This document shows positions 1-9,052 of a stretch of DNA of 64,000 nt, piece by piece (within the stretch, counting starts at the first letter, position 1; each line of letters starts with the position of its first letter). The notes beneath the pieces were generated by a model that was not told the DNA's origin, made no database searches, and was given only the letters and a program-made list of their open reading frames with translations. Position numbers and translations under genes: made by a program. The stretch is from JAGVPT01 sp963717445 (GTDB lineage Bacteria; Bacteroidota; Ignavibacteria; UBA10030; UBA8401): contig OY970334.1 of the NCBI GenBank assembly GCA_963717445.1, positions 2,046,001 through 2,110,000 of the forward strand. Reading direction: 5' to 3'.

Positions 1-2015
1 CGAGTGATTATCATTTCGACCATTGCAAATTCATTGGACTCTCCTTGCTGACTTATAGCAACTCCGGGATATCCCCGTTTTTGGGAAATGGGTTCAGTTT
101 TTCTGACTGCGTAATTTTGAACTGTTCGTTCATAGTTCTCAATTATATGATGGCACCGACGATGGTCAAATGCAACATGGACAATTGCGTCACCTACGCC
201 TCGGACGGATATGAAACCTCTGAAGCGTGGTTTCCGGGAAACTACAATAATTTCAATCGCATAACCAACTACCTTCCAGCATCATGCAACACTTCAGTGA
301 TTTTTCCTACGACCGATGTCACGTCGGTCGGCAATAACTTCCTCGGATTTGGTCAGAATTCCTTCGCAGTGTATGCCAATGGAACCCGCGACATTATCAA
401 TATCCCGAACCAGTACTGGGGAACTGCGGACTCTGCCACGATCGAGGCGAGAATTTTTGATTTCTGGGAAAATCCGAGTCTGCCGATGGTGAATTTTAAG
501 CCTTATTTGACAGCGCCTTCGGACTCTGCTCATGGTGTAGTATGGAAAGTTCTTGTCGACGGCATCGATCCCCAAGACCAGAAAAAGCTGATGAATCCGA
601 TCGGCGGCGGCGCTCATCGTTTCGATGTCTACTTCAACCGTCCGATGGATACAACATTTACTCCTCAATTGTCCTTTGGCGTGCGTGACCCGTTCAACCA
701 GCAGGCGGTGACGGATTCTGCACACTGGTCTCCCGATCATCGAATGTGGACCGCATACAAAACCGTAAAGCTGTACACGGGTGATGGCATCAACACCGTT
801 TCGGTGGCCGGAGCAAAAGACCCTGAGGGTTTTGATATACCAGTGGAAAATATGCGATTTCAATTTCTCATTAACGCCGCCGGCACGTCGTCAGTAGACT
901 TTACCGCAACAGCGGGTTTAGGAAAGATAGGATTGGAGTGGAACAATACCGGGCTCGTCGACCTTCTCGGTTTCAATATGTACCGGTTTACGAATGTGAC
1001 CGACACAACCTATTCCGACACAACGCTTATTAATAAAAAACTGATTACCGATACGCTGTACACAGATTTTGATGTCATTCCCGGAAAGAACTACTATTAC
1101 GCCTACAAGGTCGTTCGAACTGATTTCAGCGAAAGCGATTTCTCACATGTCGCCAGTGCTAAAGCCTTAACGTTTAGCCCCGGTGATGCTAACGGAGATT
1201 TTGCCGTCGATGTGCTGGATGTTGTCTCCACCGTCTCGTACATTCTCGGCCAGAATCCTCAACCATTCATCTTTACCGCCGCTGATGTCAATCATGACAG
1301 CACAATCAACGTGCTGGACCTTGTCGGTATCATCAACATCATTCTGCATCCAAGCGGGATTGCTGCCGCTACTCTTTCAAAGAGCGCCAGCGGAGGTGCC
1401 CGGCTCGACCTCAACGGAAATGCAATTACTCTCACCTCGAGTGCACCCGTCTCAGCAATTCAATTCAGATTACAGGGTAAAGGGCTGAAGGATCTCCAAT
1501 TTACACCCGACGCGAGCATTGCTCAGTTTGAAGCAGCGAGTAACGCTCTTGGTGACAGTGCCAGAGTGTTCGTCATCTACAACCTTAAGGGAATAACTCT
1601 CGGCAACGGCACGTACACGCTGGGAAGGTTCTCGACACTCCCGCCGCTGGTGAGTTTAACTGAAGGCGTTGTCGCCGATGCGCAAGGAAAAAATATCGTC
1701 ACAAGCATCTATGAAAATGGACAACCTCTGATCCCGGAAATGTATTATCTCAATCAGAATTTCCCGAATCCATTCAACATGAGCACACGGATACAGTTTG
1801 GAGTTCCATCGCAGACCAGAGTAAAAATCGTTCTCTATAATATCCTCGGGCAGAAGGTGAAGACGTTTGATCTTGGCGAACGCGCTCCGGGGAGATATGA
1901 CATTACATGGAATGGAGTTAATGAGTGGGGAAAAACGGTCTCCAGCGGTATTTATTTCTACCGCTTCGAGTCTGATAAGTTCACCCAAACAAAAAAACTC
2001 GTTCTTCTCAAGTAA
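1..2015 (+). CDS. Secreted beta-helix protein with dockerin-like module and T9SS sorting domain (5' end outside window)
   Basis: The reading frame is open to the left edge, so the start is missing; the frame runs from base 3. The first part (to about 200 nt) reads as turns of a right-handed parallel beta-helix with repeated xxDCxxxNCxF-type strands. An Ig-like and a fibronectin-III-like part follow (about 500-1165). At about 1177-1350 there are two calcium-loop repeats, GDANGDFAVDVLDVV and DVNHDSTINVLDLV, spaced as in type I dockerins. From 1740 to the stop is a type IX secretion sorting domain ending in KKLVLLK, so the protein should be exported and anchored or released at the cell surface. 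It lies 15 bp before a cohesin-like gene on the same strand. The enzyme activity, if any, cannot be told from this tail. Confidence 0.85.
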   Translation, partial: SDYHFDHCKFIGLSLLTYSNSGISPFLGNGFSFSDCVILNCSFIVLNYMMAPTMVKCNMDNCVTYASDGYETSEAWFPGNYNNFNRITNYLPASCNTSVIFPTTDVTSVGNNFLGFGQNSFAVYANGTRDIINIPNQYWGTADSATIEARIFDFWENPSLPMVNFKPYLTAPSDSAHGVVWKVLVDGIDPQDQKKLMNPIGGGAHRFDVYFNRPMDTTFTPQLSFGVRDPFNQQAVTDSAHWSPDHRMWTAYKTVKLYTGDGINTVSVAGAKDPEGFDIPVENMRFQFLINAAGTSSVDFTATAGLGKIGLEWNNTGLVDLLGFNMYRFTNVTDTTYSDTTLINKKLITDTLYTDFDVIPGKNYYYAYKVVRTDFSESDFSHVASAKALTFSPGDANGDFAVDVLDVVSTVSYILGQNPQPFIFTAADVNHDSTINVLDLVGIINIILHPSGIAAATLSKSASGGARLDLNGNAITLTSSAPVSAIQFRLQGKGLKDLQFTPDASIAQFEAASNALGDSARVFVIYNLKGITLGNGTYTLGRFSTLPPLVSLTEGVVADAQGKNIVTSIYENGQPLIPEMYYLNQNFPNPFNMSTRIQFGVPSQTRVKIVLYNILGQKVKTFDLGERAPGRYDITWNGVNEWGKTVSSGIYFYRFESDKFTQTKKLVLLK

Positions 2016-2030
2016 CGAAGCGGAGAGATC

Positions 2031-4943
2031 ATGAATTCTCAATCAGGCAAATTGCGTTTGTTGGCCACGCTCTCGTTGCTATCTTGTTGCTGCTTTGGCC
2101 TCAGCGCGCAGAATATTCTTTGGGTCGATTCGCTCTCATCGAGTCCGCGGCAACAGGTTGAATTCTCGGTGAACATCATTAATGCGGACACGGTTATTGC
2201 GGTCCAGTGCGATGTCGTTCTTCCGGCGGGATTAACATACGTCAACAATTCCGTCCACCTAACAACGCGGGCGAGCGGACAAACACTTTCCGCGTCGATG
2301 GTCTCATCCAACACGTTTCGAATTTTGACATACTCCCTCACGGGTACGCCTCTTGCGGGAAACAACGGACCGGTGGTATCGTTCGATTGCCAAACAGGAA
2401 CTCAGCCGGGGACATTTTCCCTTCACGTCGAAAACGTTGTGCTGAGCAACCCCGAGAACAGCAACGTCCTCACTCAGGCGGACAACGGTCAGTGCATCAT
2501 CCTGGCGCCATTCACCGTGGCAAACGCCGACTCCATTGACTTTGGGAATGTTGCACTGGGACAATCGTCAACCTTTCAACTCACCATTAGTAATTCAGGG
2601 AATCTTCCGCTGGCTCTGCAAAGCATTTCTAACTCCCTTCAGGAAATCGTCGCGTTGGATTCTTCCTCCGCCTCGATCGGTCCGGGGCTATCGATCACAA
2701 GAAGCCTGCAGTTTCGTCCGGTCGTGAAGGGGACGAAAAATGGAGCCTTGCGCTTACGAAGCAACGACCCGAATGATTCAGTGAAGACAATCACCGTGCA
2801 CGGCTTTGCATACGCAGTCAACGAGATACACGTCGGCTCGGTTTCTGCGCGCTCCGGCCATCAGGCGTCGCTCACGCTGAGCGTTAATAATATGGAGCAG
2901 TTCTCGGCGCTTCAATGTGAAATTCACCTCCCATCGACAATGAAGTACGTGTACGGCTCGGCTGCATTCGTCGGCCGCAACGTCGATCACTCGATTTCTG
3001 TTGATACAATCTCAGGAAATATCTTGGAGGCCGTTTGCTTCTCACCGACAAACGCCCCTTTCCAGGGAAGCAGCGGTGATATTGCCGCCATGGAATTTGA
3101 GGTCGATGGACAAGGAGGGACCTATGCATTGCCCGTCACTCAAGCCATTATTGCAGATACCACAGGAAAAAATATTCTCTCGGCATCGTACGACGGACAA
3201 TTGCGAATCGCCGCACCACAAATTCAATTGACATCATCGACGCTTAGCTTGGGATCGGTATCTATTTTTGACACCGCTCGCGCAGCGCTTCAGATAGGGA
3301 ATGTCGGAGATGACACCCTCAAAGTTTCGACGGCGACAATGACGGACCCAAGCTATGCTGTGGAAACGGCGTTGCCCATTTTTGTTCCCCCCGCATCGAA
3401 TGAGGTTCTCAATATTCGATTTCATAATGGCACAAGAGGGACGTTCTCAACTCCATTGACGATTGTCCATAACGATGTTACACAGAATCCTTCGCACATC
3501 ACGGCGACTGCTTCAACATTTATTCCAAACACTCTCAATGTCATTTCCATTATAGGAAGTCCGCTAGACACAGTCTCTGTTTCGGTCGCGCTTGACAACG
3601 CGGAACCGATTACTGCCCTTCAATTCGATTTGCACTTACCCACAGGAGCTGTGTTTGTCCCGGGGAGTTTCGCCACAACGGATCGGTCGTCGACTCATTC
3701 TTTATCATCCTCAGTCTTATCGAACGGGGCACTCCGGGTTATCATGTATTCTTTGACCCAGGCAACGTTTACAGGATCGACGGGTGATGTCGCACGATTT
3801 GAGATGGCGTTGTCTTCAACGGAGGGGTCGACAGAAATCACCGTTGATAACGTCATCATCAGCAACACTGCAAACCAAAATGTGGTTTCGTCCACAGCCA
3901 ACGGAAATGTCGACACCTATTTTGCTACTGCGAAAGGGAGTTGTTGCCTTTCCGTCGGCAATGCGTCCGGATCCTTCCTTGCACCAACTGACCTCCACCT
4001 GGTTGCCGATGTTACGACAAGTGCTGAAGTAGATGCGAGCTACTTCCTCAGAAGCCCACGTTCAAGCTCGCTCCCGTCCGGGATTCAGGCTGTAAGCGCA
4101 TATTTCTGGAACTTTACCGACAAAGGCGTGGCGTTTACCAACGGAAAGCTGGATGTTTCATTATCAAGCCTTACGGGTGTATCCAATTCAAGCTCCCTCG
4201 TCTGGCTTAAAAGGGAAAACCCTGACGAGGCCTGGACAAATTTGGGTGGAACGGTTGTCGGTGGGAGACTTGAAAGCGTCGAGCCATTTTCATCGTTCTC
4301 CGAATTTGCGATAGGGTCGACAACTTCCGATAACCCGCTGCCCGTTGAAATATCTAACATCACTGTTGCGCATGAAAAAGGAATTGTTGTTTTGTCCTGG
4401 ACGACCTCCACCGAATTGGAGAATAGCGGGTTTGAGATAGACAGGAAGCTCGTTGCCGGACAGCAAGTTCTTGGCGCATCGGGTTCCGTCGACGAGAATT
4501 CACAATGGCGCCAAGTGGGCTTCCTGCAAGGAAATGGAACGAGCAATAGTCCACACAATTATCTTTTCAAAGATGCCGTTTCTCCGGGAGAGTATTCCTA
4601 TCGCTTGAAACAGATTGACCGGGACGGCACGATCAGGTATGAGAACCAGGTAGAAGCAACCGTTCAGCTTGAAGAAGGAGATTACGGACTGAAACAGAAT
4701 TATCCTAATCCATTCAACCCTGCAACGACGTTCGAATTCGCCCTCAAATCCACCGGGCAGATTAATTTGAGCGTGTACAATTCGCTGGGTCAGAAGGTCT
4801 GTTCGCTATTTGATGGAACAATAACCGGCGGGATAGTTTACGCTTTTCAGTTCGATGCAAAATATCTGGCGAGCGGAACGTATTTCTGTGTCTTGAGGGG
4901 GAATGATACTTACGAGGTGAGAAAATTTCTACTTCTAAAATGA
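2031..4943 (+). CDS. Secreted scaffoldin-like protein with three cohesin-like domains and T9SS sorting domain
   Basis: 970 residues with a signal peptide ending near residue 26. Three similar modules start near residues 28, 264 and 500. Each has the cohesin pattern: a conserved first strand, AxQxxxxLP, then FxxxxxxGTxxLxVxxxxxxxxxxNxxxxxxxG. They alternate with two Ig-like ASPM/SPD-2/Hydin-type domains (near 161 and 396; FGNVALG and LGSVSIF motifs). A further beta-rich part, an FN3-like domain (about 770-880) and a type IX sorting domain (884-970, QNYPNPFNP, ending KFLLLK) follow. The start has no very strong ribosome site but follows the upstream stop by 15 bp, so the two genes are probably co-transcribed. 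The neighbour carries a dockerin-like module, so binding between the two is plausible. The family assignment is by pattern; cohesin-like folds also occur in surface proteins that do not bind dockerins. Confidence 0.8.
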   Translation: MNSQSGKLRLLATLSLLSCCCFGLSAQNILWVDSLSSSPRQQVEFSVNIINADTVIAVQCDVVLPAGLTYVNNSVHLTTRASGQTLSASMVSSNTFRILTYSLTGTPLAGNNGPVVSFDCQTGTQPGTFSLHVENVVLSNPENSNVLTQADNGQCIILAPFTVANADSIDFGNVALGQSSTFQLTISNSGNLPLALQSISNSLQEIVALDSSSASIGPGLSITRSLQFRPVVKGTKNGALRLRSNDPNDSVKTITVHGFAYAVNEIHVGSVSARSGHQASLTLSVNNMEQFSALQCEIHLPSTMKYVYGSAAFVGRNVDHSISVDTISGNILEAVCFSPTNAPFQGSSGDIAAMEFEVDGQGGTYALPVTQAIIADTTGKNILSASYDGQLRIAAPQIQLTSSTLSLGSVSIFDTARAALQIGNVGDDTLKVSTATMTDPSYAVETALPIFVPPASNEVLNIRFHNGTRGTFSTPLTIVHNDVTQNPSHITATASTFIPNTLNVISIIGSPLDTVSVSVALDNAEPITALQFDLHLPTGAVFVPGSFATTDRSSTHSLSSSVLSNGALRVIMYSLTQATFTGSTGDVARFEMALSSTEGSTEITVDNVIISNTANQNVVSSTANGNVDTYFATAKGSCCLSVGNASGSFLAPTDLHLVADVTTSAEVDASYFLRSPRSSSLPSGIQAVSAYFWNFTDKGVAFTNGKLDVSLSSLTGVSNSSSLVWLKRENPDEAWTNLGGTVVGGRLESVEPFSSFSEFAIGSTTSDNPLPVEISNITVAHEKGIVVLSWTTSTELENSGFEIDRKLVAGQQVLGASGSVDENSQWRQVGFLQGNGTSNSPHNYLFKDAVSPGEYSYRLKQIDRDGTIRYENQVEATVQLEEGDYGLKQNYPNPFNPATTFEFALKSTGQINLSVYNSLGQKVCSLFDGTITGGIVYAFQFDAKYLASGTYFCVLRGNDTYEVRKFLLLK

Positions 4944-5016
4944 ACCGCCGTTAGGCCGGCATGCCGTATAGTAGTGAGTCATTTTACAAAGATTGCCTCT
5001 ATGAGAAGGTCTGATC

Positions 5017-5625
5017 CTACTCACATTTTCTAGCAAACAAAAGATAGCAATCATCCGCGCTAATTTCCTCGACCCTAAATCCGTTCTCCGATATTGTCCT
5101 TCCCAGCTCTTTTATATCTGGTAGATAGTCATGGGCAATTGGTCCACCCACCTTTGAATGAATCTCATTGATGCGTGCAGCAGGCTGGAAGTGCGCTACC
5201 GATAAAGAGCCGGCGCTCTTCAGAATCCGGTGCGATTCACGGAATACTTGCACCCGGTCGTCAAAGTGAGGAATGACGGAAAGGAAAACGATGTGGCCGA
5301 AGGCCGAATCTTTGAACGGGAAATTGTGCGCGTCGGCAGTGACAAGTCCGGCAAGCGTGGTCGAGCGATGGTTTCGTGCATGCTCGAGCATGGCAAATGA
5401 AAAATCGATCCCGATAAATTTTCTTTCCTGAAAAAAGGGAAAAAGAATACCTGTTCCACATCCCACATCAAGGATAATGTCCGAGAATTCTGTTTGCTCC
5501 CGGATACGCTTACAGAGATTCTGCATAATTAATTGCTCTCGTTGGCCCGGATCCGGCGACCAGTGCTCTGCGGCTGAATCGAAGAATTCGATCTTCGCCG
5601 ACCGCAACGAAGGCTTAGCGATCAT
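5017..5625 (-). CDS. Class I SAM-dependent methyltransferase, last gene of the nikR operon
   Basis: 202 residues. Motif I is ILDVGCGTGIL near residue 52, followed by FIGIDFS (acidic ribose-binding loop) and a late ESHRILKSAGSLSVAHF segment. This is the UbiE/Methyltransf_11 pattern. The protein is soluble. Its start overlaps the end of the upstream membrane-protein gene by 11 bp, so the two are translationally coupled and belong to the nikR-led operon. The substrate is unknown. The place in a nickel-responsive operon suggests a role in making or modifying a metal ligand or a nickel-dependent cofactor, but this is inference from position only. Confidence 0.85.
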   Translation of the reverse strand: MIAKPSLRSAKIEFFDSAAEHWSPDPGQREQLIMQNLCKRIREQTEFSDIILDVGCGTGILFPFFQERKFIGIDFSFAMLEHARNHRSTTLAGLVTADAHNFPFKDSAFGHIVFLSVIPHFDDRVQVFRESHRILKSAGSLSVAHFQPAARINEIHSKVGGPIAHDYLPDIKELGRTISENGFRVEEISADDCYLLFARKCE

Positions 5626-6112
5626 AGATTTTCATAAGCACAACAGAAGTTGCCAACAAAAAAATTATGCCCGGGTACGATGCAATAATTGCGCCAGATG
5701 AGACGAGCGACGGAAGGGCGTACCCTATGAGAAGCGAGACAACTCGTTCCGCCGCAACTGCACCGGCAATTGCCCGGATATAGTTCATTTTGCCCCTCGT
5801 TCGGAAAAACCATCCGCAAATTCCGAGGAATGACAATTGAAATACCATGACGATCGCCGTTCCCTGAGCAGGCGTTCCCGTTATTGCATGCGAGAGGAGG
5901 GGCGTTGTTATCGCAACGAGAAGAATGAACGGAAGTTCCATTGTCATTGCCACTAATACCACCGGAAGAAACATCGGAAGAAAGACGGGACCGAGTCCGG
6001 CGAGATGAAACACACGAGGCAGTGCCACTCCAAGTGCAATAGCAAGCAGCGAGAAGATCGCTTGCACAACAACTTTGTTCACTGGAAGAAAAGCTAAAGA
6101 TTGTGTTTTCAT
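5615..6112 (-). CDS. Small polytopic membrane protein resembling an ECF-type S component
   Basis: 165 residues, almost wholly hydrophobic, with five or six predicted membrane segments and short loops. Size and layout (a GPVFLPMFLPVVLVAM stretch, two GTP/GxxA-type turns) fit the substrate-binding S components of ECF transporters or related small uptake proteins; I see no diagnostic signature. It lies 50 bp after the TonB receptor gene and overlaps the methyltransferase gene. In this operon it would be the inner-membrane step for the substrate carried by the TonB receptor, probably nickel or a nickel chelate. No ECF ATPase or T component is encoded nearby, so it would need shared subunits or work alone. 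Confidence 0.6.
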   Translation of the reverse strand: MKTQSLAFLPVNKVVVQAIFSLLAIALGVALPRVFHLAGLGPVFLPMFLPVVLVAMTMELPFILLVAITTPLLSHAITGTPAQGTAIVMVFQLSFLGICGWFFRTRGKMNYIRAIAGAVAAERVVSLLIGYALPSLVSSGAIIASYPGIIFLLATSVVLMKIYDR

Positions 6113-6162
6113 AAATTACACTCCGTTGTATGGTCTAATAGTTCTGAAGGCTACATATTCAT

Positions 6163-7986
6163 CTAATAATTGAATGCGACTTTTCCCATAAAAGTTCTTC
6201 CGGGCATCGGATAATCATAAATTGTTTGATAGCTTTGGTTCAAGGCATTCTCTATCCACAATGTTACCGAAACCATCGACGACGGCCGAATTGTCCCCGA
6301 AAGTTTGACCAAAGTATATGATGGAAGCTGCTGCCGGCTGTAATCATCTCCGTAAAGTTTTGCAATGTAGTGAACATCAATCGAAGCGCTCGTTATCCCT
6401 TCTGAATAATCGATCCCTCCCGTAAGGTTATGCCTGGGATTTCCTTTTGTATCGGTGACCGTGGAGAGATAGCCATATCCGGAATGAATACTCACCGGTC
6501 CGGAGAGCCTGTAATTGAGCGTACCTTCCACGCCGCGATGAACAAAGCTTCCGGAGTTCGAAAGAGTAAGGTTCGGGTACACCCCTCCTGTTTCAATACG
6601 GTTGGAGCCATCCGCAAGGTAAGCCGTAAACTCTGTGCTTAAGCGTTCATCGAATGTATGGAGTACACCAAGTTCATAGTTCCACATCCGTTCGGGCTTC
6701 AATGACGGAGTTGGGGCGGGAAAGAGGTAGAGTTCCCGGATTGTCGGACTGCGAAAACCTTTTGCGACCGATCCTTTGATCGTAGTGGTGTTGCTCGCTT
6801 GATAAGCCACACCTGCCTGCGGAACGAATTCGTCGCCGAAGACGCTGCTGTGTTCAAGCCTCCCGCCGGCATTCAACACCAGCCAATTTGAAATGAACTG
6901 TTGATCGAGAACATAGAACGCCTTTTCCGCTTCAATATGAGACCCGTAGTCGACCGACCCTTGATTTGCTTCTCCTCCATATTGTTTAACATCGATCCCG
7001 CCGGTAACGATATTCTGAGGAGCAAGAGTGAAGCTGTGATAGAGAAGAACCGAAAAATTGTTGTCGGTCGACGCAAAGCCATCGAAGATTTTGTGGTTTC
7101 CCCAATTGTACAGGAAACGGAGTGAGCCATCGCCCGCCTGGTCTTTTGTATCGAGAGTGAACCCTGCCTCGCCGCGAAGGACGTTGTACCAGTTATTGGC
7201 AAGAGGAGCCGAAAGAGGTCCTGGGTCATAGTCGGTGAAATTCGTTACGGAAGCGTCGGCATTCAGCGTAAAATTCCCTCCAAGAGCTACGGTGCCGTTG
7301 GCAGCGGCGTTGTTCCTGTTGAATCCGGCATTTGCACGAAAATCATTTGTTTGGTCATGTCCGGCCGAAAAGCGCATTTGATCTCCCTCTGATGATTCTC
7401 CGAGAGAGAGATTATACCCTTGCGTCCCATAAGAGCCGTATGAAGCATCCCCTGAGGCCGAGAATCCACTTTCTATGGATTTTCTGGAAATGATATTGAT
7501 CACTCCACCCATCGCGTTCGTTCCATAGAGGACAGAGGCAGGTCCGCGAATCACTTCCACTTTTTCGGCGTCAGATGTCAAGTATGCATCGGGGAGAGGA
7601 TGCCCCATAAGTCCCATGAACTGCGGGCGCCCGTCGAGAAGGACGAGCACCTCTGTGTTCGGGTCGCCTCCCATGCCGCGGATTGAGATTTCGCCGGACG
7701 CAGTCGAAATTCCATACCCAAGAATTCCCCGCTCTTGAAGGTAGAAACCCGGAACGCGGTCGGAGAGAACAGAGAATACCGACTGGTCATTGGACCCGCG
7801 CAGTTGCTGCGATGTGATGACAGAAACTGTTGGAACGACATCCTTTTCAGCGATATCAAGTTTGGTTGCAGTGACCACTGTTGGAGGTAAATAATAGGTT
7901 TTAGCGCTGTCTGTTCCCGTTTCTCCAAATGCCGTGAAGAAAGGAACAGTGAAAATGATAAAAAATAATTTCATCGTGATGTGCAT
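6163..7986 (-). CDS. TonB-dependent outer-membrane receptor, probably for nickel or a nickel complex
   Basis: 607 residues: signal peptide, a plug domain from about residue 35 (PPTVVTATK TonB-box-like region, IRGMGGDPNTEVLVLLDGRP, VEVIRGPASVLYGTNAMGGVINI), then a beta-barrel ending in an aromatic residue (GKVAFNY). This is the BtuB/FecA-type layout without the N-terminal carboxypeptidase-like domain seen in the other Bacteroidota-type receptors of this window. It starts 7 bp after the nikR stop codon, so it is in the NikR operon. Its ligand is inferred from the regulator; other NikR-linked receptors are known to bring nickel across the outer membrane. A second possible start lies four codons further in. 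Confidence 0.88.
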   Translation of the reverse strand: MHITMKLFFIIFTVPFFTAFGETGTDSAKTYYLPPTVVTATKLDIAEKDVVPTVSVITSQQLRGSNDQSVFSVLSDRVPGFYLQERGILGYGISTASGEISIRGMGGDPNTEVLVLLDGRPQFMGLMGHPLPDAYLTSDAEKVEVIRGPASVLYGTNAMGGVINIISRKSIESGFSASGDASYGSYGTQGYNLSLGESSEGDQMRFSAGHDQTNDFRANAGFNRNNAAANGTVALGGNFTLNADASVTNFTDYDPGPLSAPLANNWYNVLRGEAGFTLDTKDQAGDGSLRFLYNWGNHKIFDGFASTDNNFSVLLYHSFTLAPQNIVTGGIDVKQYGGEANQGSVDYGSHIEAEKAFYVLDQQFISNWLVLNAGGRLEHSSVFGDEFVPQAGVAYQASNTTTIKGSVAKGFRSPTIRELYLFPAPTPSLKPERMWNYELGVLHTFDERLSTEFTAYLADGSNRIETGGVYPNLTLSNSGSFVHRGVEGTLNYRLSGPVSIHSGYGYLSTVTDTKGNPRHNLTGGIDYSEGITSASIDVHYIAKLYGDDYSRQQLPSYTLVKLSGTIRPSSMVSVTLWIENALNQSYQTIYDYPMPGRTFMGKVAFNY

Positions 7987-7993
7987 TCTTTCG

Positions 7994-8404
7994 TTATGTG
8001 AGAGAGGATGTAAGAATAAGTTTGCCGTGTTTTACCCCTTTAAAACTGAGGATTTTGTCGGCAATCTGTTGCAGCTCCAGGGCTTTTCCCTTCATGATAA
8101 CCGATTCGAGACACGTATCGTGATCGATGTGGATATGCGTGCTCGATACGATCTGCTTGAAGTGATGGTGCTGGAAATCGGTCAGCGTCCCTTCAAGCTC
8201 GCGCTGGTGGTGATCGTAGACGTACGAAATAATTCCGAACGTCGGGGTATTCGATCGATGAACCGCTTCATCGACAAGCTTTTCCCGGACAAGATCACGG
8301 ATCGCTTCCGAACGGTTAGTATATCCACGGTGGGCAATAAGGAGGTCGAACTTTTCGAGGAGGTCATCCTCCATCGAAACGCCGAAACGGTTGAGCGTCT
8401 TCAT
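7994..8404 (-). CDS. nikR: Nickel-responsive ribbon-helix-helix repressor NikR
   Basis: 137 residues from the ATG at 8404; a longer reading frame upstream is rejected because the family begins at the MKTLNRFGVSM beta-strand. In that strand R, G and S alternate, as expected for DNA contacts. The ribbon-helix-helix domain (residues 1-45, with NRSEAIRDLVRE) is followed by an ACT-like nickel-binding domain. Its conserved ligands are visible: a HHHFKQ stretch and THIHIDHDTCLE, equivalent to the His, His, His, Cys square-planar site. With nickel bound NikR represses uptake genes. A perfect inverted repeat just upstream covers its own promoter, so autoregulation of this operon is expected. Confidence 0.95.
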   Translation of the reverse strand: MKTLNRFGVSMEDDLLEKFDLLIAHRGYTNRSEAIRDLVREKLVDEAVHRSNTPTFGIISYVYDHHQRELEGTLTDFQHHHFKQIVSSTHIHIDHDTCLESVIMKGKALELQQIADKILSFKGVKHGKLILTSSLT

Positions 8405-8436
8405 TCGTGTTACCTTTTTTAAAAATGTAACACGAA
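8404..8436 (-). promoter_or_regulatory. NikR operator, perfect inverted repeat
   Basis: TTCGTGTTAC (8404-8413), 13-bp spacer, GTAACACGAA (8427-8436): both 10-bp arms match perfectly. The core GTGTTAC-N13-GTAACAC is, as I recall it, the same as the site described for a Geobacter NikR and differs from the E. coli GTATGA-type site. It ends on the nikR start codon and spans the ribosome site (AAGG) and the likely -10 box. Confidence 0.88.
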
Positions 8437-8452
8437 TTTGCACTAAAAGCAA
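8424..8452 (-). promoter_or_regulatory. Candidate promoter of the nikR operon
   Basis: Read on the minus strand: TTGCTT (8452-8447), a 17-bp spacer, then TACATT (8429-8424). The -10 box lies inside the NikR operator, so repressor binding would block polymerase. Confidence 0.55.
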
Positions 8453-8659
8453 CTTGAACTTCAATGATCGCTATTGGGGCCACATCCCTCCATACTCGCA
8501 ATCGAAAACGGAAAAAAGCCGATACACGTCCGACAATGACGAGCGATGGAACAATGCTGCTTCCAAACAACGCCGTCGTAACGGCTCCGTTCACGCGCTT
8601 CCGTAAGCAGTCGGCCACCACGAACATTGAATAGTATAGCCCACATGTTTGAACGAATG

Positions 8660-8944
8660 CTATTGAGTTGCAACATAATCGGCCGGGCTTTTCACAAACT
8701 TATCTTTGCATCCCTTAGAGCAAAAGCCGTATACTTTTCCGTTGTAATGTGCGGTATCGCCAACGCCCGCTGTTAACGGCATTCCACACACAAGGTCGTT
8801 TGTGTTATCGAACTTAACGCCCTTAAATGCTTCCTTTTCGCCGTGAGAAGCCGAAGCTGTTTCCTGAATTGTCGATTTATTTTGTTGATTGCAGGCTGTT
8901 GTCATCACGATACATAACAACAGGCAGAATAAATGTGTTTTCAT
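8660..8944 (-). CDS. YHS-domain lipoprotein, putative metal-binding
   Basis: 94 residues. The signal sequence ends in a lipobox (TTAC, Cys at residue 18), so it should be a lipid-anchored periplasmic protein. A single YHS domain fills residues 45-94: LVCGMPLTAGVGDTAHYNGKVYGFCSKGCKDKFVKSP, with the conserved first Cys and the CSKGC pair. YHS domains bind metals and often accompany copper transport proteins. It lies downstream of a TonB receptor and a cysteine-cluster protein on the same strand, which supports a shared metal-handling task. A stem-loop between it and the receptor may separate the transcripts. Confidence 0.85.
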   Translation of the reverse strand: MKTHLFCLLLCIVMTTACNQQNKSTIQETASASHGEKEAFKGVKFDNTNDLVCGMPLTAGVGDTAHYNGKVYGFCSKGCKDKFVKSPADYVATQ

Positions 8945-9004
8945 AGTGCATTATGTGTTAATGTGAATACTTTTGATGGTAACTATTAGTTTACCGAAGC
9001 CTGA

Positions 9005-9043
9005 GTGATGCCATGATTTTTTCATAATCAATCATGGCATCAC
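9005..9043 (-). terminator. Strong stem-loop after the TonB receptor gene
   Basis: GTGATGCCATGATT (9005-9018) and AATCATGGCATCAC (9030-9043) are perfect 14-bp arms around an 11-base loop. It begins 10 bp beyond the receptor's stop codon. There is no clear U-run on the minus strand, so it may act as a processing or stabilising hairpin rather than a classical terminator. Confidence 0.5.
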
Positions 9044-9052
9044 GTTCAGAAC

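Noticed and set aside
8405..8464. N-terminal extension of NikR by 20 codons
   Set aside because: It reads through the operator and ribosome site, and NikR proteins begin at the DNA-binding strand.
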